Assembly: GCA_002077045.2 (NCBI GenBank)
Contig: KZ111173.1
Span: forward strand, 1-64,000
Length of the DNA: 64,000 nucleotides
Origin: Rachicladosporium sp. CCFEE 5018
Lineage: Eukaryota > Ascomycota > Dothideomycetes > Cladosporiales > Cladosporiaceae
Reading direction: 5' to 3'
Shown here one piece after another: positions 42,491 to 52,152 of the stretch; position 1 is the stretch's first letter, and each line of letters begins with the position of its first letter. The translations under genes and the position numbers were made by a program. The notes under the pieces were generated by a model. The model saw nothing but the letters and a program-made list of their open reading frames with translations. It made no database searches and was not told the DNA's origin.

Positions 42491-44026
42491 GCGAGTATTA
42501 TTGTCGTAGATTGAAAGTATCGAACATCGCCAGGCATAGGTAAATGTTATATATCACATTGGACTCGTCAGCCCTCAAGCTCTGCTACTCCAACCAGCAT
42601 CAGCCTTCCGCTATTCACTCTGCCCGATTTCATGAGCAGTCTCCTTGGCATCGCTCTCTATGCCACTGATCCTGTCAATCTCGCTGATGCGGTCCACGCT
42701 TCTGCCGTGCATCACATGAGCGACCTGCGTTATTCCGAGAGCACACCCGTGACTTATGCGTGCGAACGCCGCATCAGACAATGGGACGTCTGCTAGCTCT
42801 TCGCTGTCATCCTGCGATCCGGAAGTATGAGCGTCTTACTCCAGGTGGCTACAAGCATCCTCGCATTCCTACATCGTTGCAACCGTATCGGAGCATCACA
42901 TGCGATTGCAGCATCCTGACGCATATCTAACTCCGTGAAATTACTAAAAGGATAAGTAGCCGTGCTACGAGACACACCTCGGCTTTGCAGATGCGAGGCG
43001 TTGAAGTGTAGTTGCCTCTCGCTGACCTGCATAGATATTTTCACTGCACGATCCTGGACACCTCGCCTCCTTCACAGGCTTCAACACGCAGGTCGTGAGC
43101 CTCTCAGTTGTCTGTGCTGGGCCCCCCGCGCTCCCGTATAATTCCGAGGGGGATATAACGCACGCACGCACCCTTCCCAGGTCTCTGTATTTGAAGGTTG
43201 TCTGTGTGGTCCGGCCACCCACGGTCATGATGTGGCATCGATCATCAGGAATCTCAGAACAATACTCTAGACTCAAAGAGGGATATGGGATCTTACCACT
43301 ACACGCGACAGATGTCTCACGCCTACATATGGTCGTGACATCTGCATCTAAGTACGGTATCCCCGCATTTCTCTCGTCAGAACTAGGCTTCAATGATCAG
43401 GGATGGTGAAAGAGGATCCCACCATGTGCTTGATCATGCAGATCTGGCCCGATGGATGCCGGACAGCACTCGCAGTGTGTAAATGTGGCTGTCACCATGC
43501 GGGGGTAGAGCTTCATCCTGGATGTCAGCATGCAAAGTCACTACATGGTGCTAAAGAGGCTGGACCAAAGCTTGACCGCTGCTGTAAGGGTCCACGAACC
43601 GTCGTGAGCGCTTTGCAGCGCCGCCAGCATAGCCAAGACATCTGGCCGCCCGTTCAGCGAGCCACGATACCGCACATCGCGCTGTCGACTGACACCGACT
43701 TGCTCCGAGGCGTCTTTGAAGGCAGTCTATCCATTCACGTAGCTCACAGGCGCTCAACTTCGCCGCCACTTGTTCGTGAATGCGAGCATAATGGCCCCCG
43801 GAAGCGAACGTGGCGTACATCCGCCATCGAAGCTGGTGTCGAGGGCACGACGGTGGTAACACGCGAGCAGTATGGGTCTGCGTAGCCCAGCACGACCTTG
43901 TAGTGCCTCGAGTGGCTATCACATATGAGTGAGCTGGATTCCCGTGTGGTCGACCATTCTCAGAATGTCTCTCATCCACTTTCGAGGCCTTCGACCCGTA
44001 GCAGCGCGCTGTACCATCGCCCACCA
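42491..44026. other. Intergenic interval with a gene relic
   Basis: 1.5 kb with no intact gene. It contains the small relic described at 42590-42790. Open frames at 43403-43885 (plus) and 43551-44105 (minus) overlap, lack domains and are not called. A CA-type dinucleotide run (GCACGCACGCAC) sits near 43160. Confidence 0.5.
42590..42790 (-). pseudogene. Degenerate fragment related to the 46.0 kb relic
   Basis: Read on the minus strand, this segment encodes AHVMHGRSVDRISEIDRISGIESDAK and then runs into a stop. That matches, position for position, HVMRDRDVDRIGENDRLSGMEKDAR in the fragment at 46020-46400. The DNA also aligns well (42635-42710 with 46095-46170). Only the extreme C-terminal end of the ancestral membrane protein is left here. 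The family is probably DUF3176-like, judged from the better preserved relic. Confidence 0.5.
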
Positions 44027-45839
44027 ATGGCTGTATTGAAGGTCTTCTACTCGTTAGGAATGCTATGCATGTCCTCTCAGTTTGTCCATGCGGCAGAATG
44101 TCCATCCGGTGGTTTACAGACTACAGCCTCGATACTGTCAGATGGTGCTCCTGCACAAAGCTTCTGCTCCTCTCGCTTCCCACTGCAAACCACCACATCC
44201 ACCGTCACCGCCGACCCCAGTACGATTGTGAGTAATACTCCCCATGGAAGGCGACCTCTGATTCAGAGCTGATGTGATAGCTCACGACCGTCTCGACCGA
44301 TCTACGGAAGACTACTGTTAGCGCGTCCACAGTAATGTAAGTAAGCGGCCACTCCATGATGGGCATGCACTGACCTTCAGCTTTCACAGCGTCACAGCAC
44401 CTGCCCAAACATCCATGGTCACAGCCGCGATAGTCACTATTACAACCACAGATGCCACCTTGGTGAGATATTCCAGAGATCTCAACAATCGAGCTGCCCT
44501 AACACTATTGCTAGGACGTCCCGACTGTTACCACCGAGACGGTTTCAGTGACGGTCAGTCGCAAGGTCCAAGGTCTACGTGGCCGCATTGGCTGATACAT
44601 ACTGTCGCACAGGTTACTGTAACACGGAACGCTAAGCGCGATGCTGCGCCCAACACGCCAGCCAAGACGACGACGACGACGAATGTGATTACAAAGTCTA
44701 CATCAGCTGCGACGACATCTACGCGCTCCAGCACTAACACTTCACGACCATTGAGTACGACGACGACGTCGTCCAGCAGGAGCCCGAAAGAAGCAGCCTG
44801 GAGTAGTGTTCTCTCTCAGGCAAGCAGCATCATCGGGGCGATCTGCACATGCATCGAAAGCCGTCCAACAGCCGTCATCACGGTGAGCTACAGTGCTGAT
44901 ACCGCGAAGACTGCGAAAGTGAGATCCTTGGGGAACCATGCTGACGCTCGCAAAACCATCCCACGCACTATCAGCCTTGTGACCGCCACGACCTACACCA
45001 CTCAGACGGCCACGATCACAGTGTGAGTCCGACATCTTTGCGAATCCGAAGTGACAACACCACTCATTCTAAGCAGGACTATCACGCCAACTGCGATATC
45101 CAGTGTAACTTCGACCACATATGTCTATAATACTGTTGTGAGTCGCGCCGACATATCACGCATCTTGCACCAACTGACGCACATTCAGACTTCAATATCC
45201 GGAATCACGACGCAAGAGACCGACACTCTAACGATCACGGTGGATGTGAATATTCATGCTCTCCTGGTCAAGTGTCCTGAAACAGCATACTTATTTGTAC
45301 TCAGGCTGCCCCAACGACCACTATCGCTACCCCGACGATCTCTGCATAGTGAGTGGATATTTTCGATGGATTTGAACCTTTCTAACATGTCAGTCCTTAC
45401 CCTTAATGCTATAATGCAAACATCGGGCAGACAGACAAGGGCACCGGAGGTTGCTGTAAGTCATTCCCAGCTGAGCTGGCATCATGGGAGCTAATTCCTT
45501 CGTCCAGCTCCAGAGTGCTATTGCAACGCACAGTTTGAGGGTGGTAACGGCGTATGTAGCAGCGAGGGCTCTGAGAACGCAGACTGTTCTGGCACGGTCT
45601 GTAACGTCAACTCCGACTGCGACCCAGGATACGTTTGTCAATTTTATGCCTTTTGCGGCGGCTCGACCGGTTTCGGCACTGGGTTCTTGGGATTATGTAG
45701 GGACACCAGGAATTGCAGCTCTACCTTCGACCCGGCTAAGGGATTGCCCGCACGAGATATCCAGGGTCGGATTGGCGGGAAGGAGATGGTTACGAAGAGG
45801 AAGCCTAGCAAGTTCATGCGCGACAGGCCAGGTAAGTGA
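44027..45839 (+). pseudogene. Secreted Thr-rich protein with 12-Cys C-terminal domain, one in-frame stop
   Basis: Ten exons keep one frame (44027-44227, 44281-44336, 44390-44462, 44515-44553, 44613-45022, 45077-45137, 45189-45239, 45305-45348, 45394-45455, 45508-45839), 442 codons before the terminal stop. A signal peptide (MAVLKVFYSLGMLCMSSQFVHA) leads into many short Thr/Val/Ser segments of the T-V-T-T-T type, one or so per exon, then a C-terminal domain with 12 Cys in about 85 residues (GGCSPECYCNAQ, CSGTVCNVNSDCDPGYVC) and a basic tail. This is the build of a glycosylated wall or effector-like protein; no known domain was recognised. In exon 9 the codon at 45404-45406 is TAA where Gln would fit. 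All other exons stay open, so the lesion is recent or an error. Exon 5 is read straight through a possible intron. Confidence 0.6.
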
Positions 45840-46019
45840 GGAATGATAGTGATCTTTCAAAGCCTGCCCACCAATCATCAGCGCTTGATGTATAATTACG
45901 AGGTGCGAGATGGGTTGCGTGGTTCCAAGTTTGCCATACGTAGCATTGACATAGCGCAGGCTGGACCGAGTGATTCAACGATATCTAGCTATGCATCAAA
46001 CGACCCGTCACAACATCAG

Positions 46020-46505
46020 TCAGCCTTCCAGCTCCGGAATTCCCACGAGCATTGGCCGTCCGCTGTCGACTCTGCCGAGCCTCACTAGCCGATCTCTCGC
46101 ATCCTTCTCCATGCCGCTGAGCCTGTCATTCTCGCCAATGCGGTCGACATCTCTGTCGCGCATCACATGGCCATGGTATACCGTCGCAAGTGTGGAACTT
46201 TTCCAGACCGGCACCCTGCCTCGATTTGTCTGTACAGCAGTGCCCAACACAAACGAGGCAGCCAGAACAAGTACGACCGCAGGATAGATGAGATACAGCC
46301 ACCGGACGTGAATGTACGTGGCATTTGACCATGTCGTGCCTGTGATTACCAGCGACTCGAAAGAACCCGCCATGCGCTCGGACCGCATGCTGTTCGACAC
46401 GGCGGTGCTGACGGTGTCATGTGAGATCGCCGATAGGTCAATAACGCTTGAGCGTACATGAGGCTGGGCACCCTGACTGACCTCACGTAGACCACTTCAC
46501 TCTCT
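46020..46505 (-). pseudogene. C-terminal fragment of a DUF3176-like membrane protein
   Basis: An open stretch of about 160 codons on the minus strand without an N-terminus. It includes a helix-rich stretch HVRWLYLIYPAVVLVLAASF and the motif VPVWKSSTLATVYHG, the arrangement seen at the C-terminal end of fungal DUF3176-type membrane proteins (a last TM helix followed by a W-K-S-S-x-L-A motif). Only 330 bases separate it from the methyltransferase-like gene at 46843, far too little for the missing several hundred residues, so it is a truncated relic. A second, shorter relic lies at 42590-42790. Confidence 0.5.
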
Positions 46506-46842
46506 GCTCTGTGCCACGGCAGTGGACTTCTTGCGGCGACCAAGTCGATATCCTTACCTTGGTCTGTACTCTCCCCAGTCCGGGGGAAAGCCTCGCTTCG
46601 TGTGACTACCTGCCAGCTATCCTCGCGGCAGAGACAGCGGACCTATGTTCATATCGCTGAAGAGCGTCTGCGCATTGAGGAGCGTCGTGATTCGGCGCAA
46701 CGCGAGTAGTAGTCGAGGCCTGAGGTGAATAGTCACGGGATCATCGCCATTTGGTAGCCCAGGCAGATGTGAGACAGCCAGTCAGCGCTTGCAAAGTACT
46801 ACTTTGGTAAGCTTGAGAGAGGACGTCCACATTTCTAAGAAA
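46506..46842. other. Intergenic, no gene seen
   Basis: 337 bases between the truncated membrane-protein relic and the 3' end of the methyltransferase-like gene. I see nothing that can be named. Confidence 0.5.
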
Positions 46843-48167
46843 TCAGGCGTTGTGCCTTTCAAACACAAAGAGCGCCTCGTCCTTACCAGCGAAGCTAGGT
46901 AACGGAATCTGACAAACCTTCTCCCACTCCGGTTTCTCCCTCGCGAACCAGTCCACAATAAGCTCTGACGCGAATGCCGTGAAGCCGTTGCCGTTCTGCG
47001 ATCCAGCGATGATGATCGTTGTGCCTTCTGTGATGATCGTCAGCAACTGCCACCACCCCACGACAGCACCTGTTACTCACTATACCCCTCGATCATCCTC
47101 GTCGTGAACTCCAGCCCAACCTGCGGATACACCAATAGCAGCACTTTCTCCTTTCCTCCCTCATTGCCGTTCAACCATTTCACGCCGTCCATCTCCAACG
47201 TATCGCCAATCCACACAGTGCGCCATTCGCTGATCCCGTTATCGATCGGGATTACCTCCATCTTATCCTTCCCATCCCGTAGACGACGCAGCATGTAAGT
47301 CCAGTACCCATTGCCAGACCCTAGATCGATGATCGATCTCCCTTTCGCAACCTGCCGGATGATCTCAAGACTTTCATAGCTTGGACACACGCAGCCGAAG
47401 TGGTGGAAAAGCACTGGCAGCGTGGGGTGAGAGTGCTTGATCTTCACTGTATTCGCTTCCGGACCAGCCCATTCGAGGTTCTGATTGAACCAGGCGAGGA
47501 GGTCGAAGTAAGGGTTCACGTGCGTCTTGCTCTTCGAGACGATGATCTTTCGATCTACGGCTGGAGGTTGATAAAGGGACTGGATGTGCTTCGCGACGTC
47601 TGCGCGAATGGAGCCCTTCTTGGCATTCGAGAGGAGTCCCTTGATCGCATTCGCAGTGCTGGTCGTAGGTCGGAAGATGTCGGTATAAGCCGCGATGTCT
47701 ACAGCGGGTGGCGGAGGTCTCTGCGTGGGATTGTCTCAGGGCTGTGCGCTGTACATAAGAACTTGCTGCCCCTGCGTAGCTGAGGCCAGTCGACTTACCT
47801 GCTCGCCATTTTCGTCGACATACCACTTATGCAGTGTGCCTTGCCGACCGAACTCGACATATGTCTGAGCTTGGAGTAAGGTGACTTCAGCTGTGGCGCG
47901 GTAGCCATATGTATCGTTTAGCTGCAGGCCGAAGGCACGGATGATGAATTTCCGGAAGTCATTATCGTAGGGCGGCGTCAGGTCTCCCTTCGCCCACGAG
48001 CCGAAGAATACGTCGGGATCGAAGCTTGTGGAGTCTTCCGTCTGCGCCTTCTGAGGGATGGAAGGCATGTTGGCATGGCACAACGGCGGATGAAGTGAGG
48101 AAGTGATGTCAGCCATGGGCATGGAGCTGACTCGAGACGGAAAGCTTCCCGCGGTGACAAAGCGCAT
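46843..48167 (-). CDS. SAM-dependent methyltransferase-like protein
   Basis: Exons 48167-47799, 47720-47081 and 47027-46843 give 397 residues, with frame-consistent GT-AG introns and a TTGCTGAC branch site in the second. The core motif IIDLGSGNGYWTYMLR is motif I (the S-adenosylmethionine loop) of class I methyltransferases. It is followed at the right spacing by VIPIDNGISEWR (acidic residue of motif II) and VLLLVYPQVGLEF (motif IV region), with TTIIIAGSQNGNGFTAF later. The N-terminal third is fungal-specific. The substrate is not known. The start could also be at an internal Met (MADIT or MPSIP); I chose the first ATG. Confidence 0.7.
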
Positions 48168-48301
48168 TTAGCTGCCATTGAAAATGCTCCATCAGCATTG
48201 CCGTCATCCGTTCCGGACAATTGTAGAATAGGTGTGAGTTCTTACAGCTTCGAATAGTTCAAGTATAAGTACAGCTCTTCTTCTCCTTGGATACATGTTT
48301 C

Positions 48302-49367
48302 ATGTCTTCAACGAAAGAAGCAACGTCCAGTACCACAGCCCAGTCCAACACGTCGATCATCTCACTCAAAGCAGGAGCAGCGATACTCGGCATTGCAGTC
48401 ATCCTGGCCTTATTCACGCCCCTTCGATCAGCTCTGTCGAAGCAGCTACCGAGATCCTTGACGTCCTCACTTCCGAGCGCCGCGAATCGGACGATGGCTA
48501 CCGAAACCCAGACCGCGGCCACGAACGCCACCTCCAATCTCAAGATCACGAAGAGACCGTGGAATGCTCGTGGACATGCCGACCATTCATGGCTCTATGT
48601 TCGTACCATCTCTCTTGCAGATGCAATTATGGGGCTGACATCGATCACAGACGTTCCACACATTCTCCTTCGCCTCCTACCATGACCGGGCCCACCAGTC
48701 TTTCGGGCCGCTTCGAGTCATCAACGAGGACCGCGTTCAGCGAGGAACCGGCTTCGGTGAGCACTCGCATGCTGAGTTCCTTATCTATTCGTATATCGTT
48801 CGCGGCGAGCTCGAACACAAAGACTCCATGGGCAACCTCGAGAATCTCCGACGTGGTGAAGTCCAGTTCACTTCAGCTGGCACCGGAATCCGCCACTCCG
48901 AGTACAACCGCAACAAGAAGGAAGATGTCCACTTCCTCCAGATCTGGGCCAAGCCGAATGTGTCCGGCCTCAAACCTTCGTACGTGACGAGGAAGTTCAC
49001 CGACGAGATGAAGACGAACAAGCTTGTCAAGATCGTTGACTCCGTTGATCGCCACTCGGGCAAGGATGCTGAGAGCGAGCCGATCCCTGCGAATGCGGAT
49101 GTGACTACGAGTGCTAGCATCCTCCACCCTGGTAAAAGCGTCACGCATGAGTTGGTGGCGGAGGGTGAGAGGAACGTGTATCTGCATGTTGTCATGTCTG
49201 AGCGCACCCAGCCCAAGACTGGCGGATCGAAGATTAAGGTTGGTGGCGTTGAGTTGGGCGAGGGTGATGGAGCGTATGTTAGAGGAGCAAAGGGGCCGGG
49301 GAAGATTGAGATTGAGAGTGTGGGAGCAAATGAGGCGGAGTTCCTGCTATTTGATATGGGGCAGTAG
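48302..49367 (+). CDS. Pirin family protein
   Basis: Exons 48302-48598 and 48651-49367 give 337 residues. Pirins are bicupin proteins with one iron site; some act as quercetin dioxygenases, others as redox-linked co-regulators. Seen: TFHTFSFASYHD, the pirin N-terminal signature rebuilt across the intron, GEHSHAEFLIYSYIVRGELEH (metal-binding His pair and Glu) and AGTGIRHSE. Ahead of it is an extra N-terminal segment with a hydrophobic helix (AGAAILGIAVILALF) and a basic Ser-rich stretch, which suggests membrane anchoring or import into an organelle. The intron has a GTTCGT donor. An internal ATG (MATETQ) would give the plain cytosolic form. Confidence 0.9.
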
Positions 49368-49623
49368 TGGTGTGTTTACCTTCGTTGATACCAATCCTCA
49401 TACCAGCGTTCGCAACATTCATCTGGTGCCTTCTTATCGATCCTTCTGTCGTCTGGCCCTGGAGACGCTGGCGTGAGGACAGACATATATCGCATCTATG
49501 AGGTGGTACATTTGGCCGGCCGTACACAGCTTTACTGACGCGTCAAAGCGCGTCTTCCCAACCGCGAACTTCATGCTGCGAGGCCATTCAAGTAGACACA
49601 GAGTCTCATAAAGGAATATACCC

Positions 49624-52095
49624 ATGATGGCTACGATGGCGACTTCTCCGTCCATCAATGCAGTTTTCAGGAAGAGAAAGCGCACCGAGATCGATCTCGG
49701 TCCCAGCACACTTTTACGCCCTACGAAGGCCCAGCGAACATACTTCGGCATTGATATTCACCACCTGCTCAGAGATGCCCAGGCAGAGCTCGAGCTCCCA
49801 AAGGCACCTGTCGAGCTCCCTACGCCACCTCCGGAACAGGTTTCGGGCAAGGGCACACTACTATGGACCGAGAAATACCGCGCCCGGAAATTCACCGACC
49901 TCATTGGCGATGAGCGCACCCACCGCTCTGTGATGCATTGGCTGAAACGATGGGACCCGATCGTGTTTCCTGGAATGCACAGGGCCAAGCCGAAGGCACG
50001 GCACAGTGGCGAGGAAGGAGCGTTCGTGGAGAAGCAGCACCGCAAGATTCTGCTTCTCACTGGACCGCCTGGATTGGGTAAGACGACACTAGCTCATGTT
50101 TGTGCCCGACAAGCAGGCTATGAAGTGCAGGAGATCAATGCTAGCGATGAGCGGAGTAGTAACGTGGTCAAAGGGAGAATCAGAGATATGGTGGGTACTG
50201 AAAATGTGAAGGGCGTTGAGATGAAGACTATTGGCGGCAAGGTCAGGAAGGCTGGTCGACCGGTGTGCGTGGTAGTTGATGAGGTTGATGGTGTCGTCGG
50301 TGGGAGCGGGGGCAGTGGCGAGGGTGGCTTTGTCAAAGCTCTGATCGATTTGATCATGCTCGATCAGAAGAACTCGACCGCGCTTGGGACTTTAGCACAG
50401 GGAACGACGAGGAAGAAGAAAGGCGATCGATTCCGCTTGTTGAGGCCGCTGATTTTGATCTGCAATGATGTCTATCATCCTGCACTGCGGCCGCTGCGAC
50501 AGAGCTCGCACGCTGAGATCGTGCACATGCGGAAGCCGCAGATCGCAACTATCACTTCGCGGATGGCAGGTATCTTCGACAATGAAGGTGTGCCCTGCGA
50601 TGGTGATGGTGTTCGCCGGCTGTGTGAGGCCGCATGGGGTGTCAGCAACCGGAAAGAAGACCGCTCAGCGAATGGTCAAGGTGAAGGTGACATGCGAGGC
50701 GTGATGGTTGTAGGCGAGTGGGTGGCAGGCAAGCTGCGGTCCGAACAAGACCGCACAGGGAGCGCTCGTCTGACCCGCAAATGGGTTGAGGACAATATCA
50801 TCTCTGATCTTGGCCACGGCGGCGGCGCAGCAAGAGGACTCGGCCGCGGTGGTCCACGCGACATAGTCGACCGTGTTTTCCAAGCAGGCGCCGGCTTTCC
50901 GAAGTCTACACTAGTCGAGACACCCGAGCAGTTGGCTGCCACTACTGGCTCAACAGTCAAAGGTGTAGCGGAATCCCTGAAACGCAGCTCTACCACCCGC
51001 CTCCGCGAGCTAATCGACACCCTTGGCGACAGCGATCGCATGATGACAGACGTCTTCTCTTCCTACCCTACACACCGCTTCCAAGACGACACCTATCTCT
51101 CCAAACCCACCGCAGCCTACGAATGGCTGCACTTCCATGACACTCTGTCAAATGCAGTGTTCAGCAGCAACGAATGGGAACTCGCGCCTTACCTTTCCTC
51201 GCCAATCCTTGCTTTCTACCATCTCTTCGCATCGCAAACCAGATCATGGAGTGCGCAGCAAGGCAACCCCGATTCCGAAGCACCCGAAGCACATCCCTTC
51301 ACCACCTCCTCCGCCCCCTGGGCCGCGACAGAAGCACAGAAAGCCCACACCGCCACGCTTCAAACTCTGAGTACATCCCTCTCCTCCCCACTGAGCAGAA
51401 TGTTCACCTCCCCCTCCCACCTAGCCACAGACCTCCTCCCCTACCTCCTCCGAATGCTCTCCCCAGCTGTGAACCCCACAATCACAGGCGGCTCCGGCTC
51501 CGACAAATCCACCGCAGCAGTCCGCAAAGCGTCCGAACTCGCTCTCGTGAATCGCGCGGTGAACGCCATGGGTGCCACAGGCGTGCGATTTGAGAAGTGT
51601 CGCGCCACAGCTGACCCAAGCGATGGCCAAAGCTGGAAAGCAGGTGGGGATTGGATCTACCGCATGGAGCCCTCGCTTGATGACTCAGGCGTCTTCGAAA
51701 CCGGCGGGAAGGGGTTCGGGGAGTGCGGCGCAGCGGGGAAGACGCGGTTTGCGGTAAGGCAGGTGCTGGATCAGGAGTTCAAGAAAGAGGAGACGCGGCG
51801 GAATGAGGTTGCGAGACTGGGGCGGATGGGCGCTGATGCGAGTGTGGCGCCACAGTTGAAGCGCGCTGCTAGTGGTCCTGCTGAGATCGGTGAGAAGAGG
51901 GTGAAGGTCGCGAGGGACTTCTTTGGAAGGATCAAGGAGGTGCCGTTACAGGCTGAGATGACTGAACGGCAGAAGGTAGAGCAAGGCAAGCTGGAGGAGA
52001 AGGAGGCGGGGAGGATGTGGGTGACGTTCAATGAGGGGTTTAGTAATGCTGTGAGGAAACCGTTGACGATGAAGGAGTTGATGGGAGGGATGTAG
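49624..52095 (+). CDS. CTF18: Ctf18, alternative RFC large subunit
   Basis: One exon, 823 residues. Ctf18 replaces Rfc1 in an alternative clamp loader (with Dcc1, Ctf8 and Rfc2-5) that loads or unloads PCNA for sister-chromatid cohesion and the replication checkpoint. The Walker A motif GPPGLGKTT is at residues 147-155, Walker B VVVDEVDG near 216-223, and EINASDERS (RFC box) follows Walker A. LLWTEKYRARKFTDLIGDE is the Ctf18/Rfc1 entry motif. The C-terminal end (FGRIKEVPLQAEM, W-VTFNEGFSNAVRK) matches the Ctf8/Dcc1-binding tail. No intron is needed. The length is near that of the yeast protein (741). Confidence 0.95.
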   Translation: MMATMATSPSINAVFRKRKRTEIDLGPSTLLRPTKAQRTYFGIDIHHLLRDAQAELELPKAPVELPTPPPEQVSGKGTLLWTEKYRARKFTDLIGDERTHRSVMHWLKRWDPIVFPGMHRAKPKARHSGEEGAFVEKQHRKILLLTGPPGLGKTTLAHVCARQAGYEVQEINASDERSSNVVKGRIRDMVGTENVKGVEMKTIGGKVRKAGRPVCVVVDEVDGVVGGSGGSGEGGFVKALIDLIMLDQKNSTALGTLAQGTTRKKKGDRFRLLRPLILICNDVYHPALRPLRQSSHAEIVHMRKPQIATITSRMAGIFDNEGVPCDGDGVRRLCEAAWGVSNRKEDRSANGQGEGDMRGVMVVGEWVAGKLRSEQDRTGSARLTRKWVEDNIISDLGHGGGAARGLGRGGPRDIVDRVFQAGAGFPKSTLVETPEQLAATTGSTVKGVAESLKRSSTTRLRELIDTLGDSDRMMTDVFSSYPTHRFQDDTYLSKPTAAYEWLHFHDTLSNAVFSSNEWELAPYLSSPILAFYHLFASQTRSWSAQQGNPDSEAPEAHPFTTSSAPWAATEAQKAHTATLQTLSTSLSSPLSRMFTSPSHLATDLLPYLLRMLSPAVNPTITGGSGSDKSTAAVRKASELALVNRAVNAMGATGVRFEKCRATADPSDGQSWKAGGDWIYRMEPSLDDSGVFETGGKGFGECGAAGKTRFAVRQVLDQEFKKEETRRNEVARLGRMGADASVAPQLKRAASGPAEIGEKRVKVARDFFGRIKEVPLQAEMTERQKVEQGKLEEKEAGRMWVTFNEGFSNAVRKPLTMKELMGGM

Positions 52096-52152
52096 AATGG
52101 CTTGGCTTCAGACTGATTGGGTAGATTCTTGGACACGAGTCGGACATCCGAT

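Noticed and set aside
43403..44105. Open frames of 160 codons (plus) and 184 codons (minus)
   Set aside because: They overlap on opposite strands, have no recognisable domain, and their composition does not look like coding sequence.
44883..44974. Possible intron inside exon 5 of the Thr/Cys-rich gene
   Set aside because: It has GT-AG ends and a branch-like CTGAC, but removing its 92 bases shifts the Thr/Val-rich frame; reading through keeps it.
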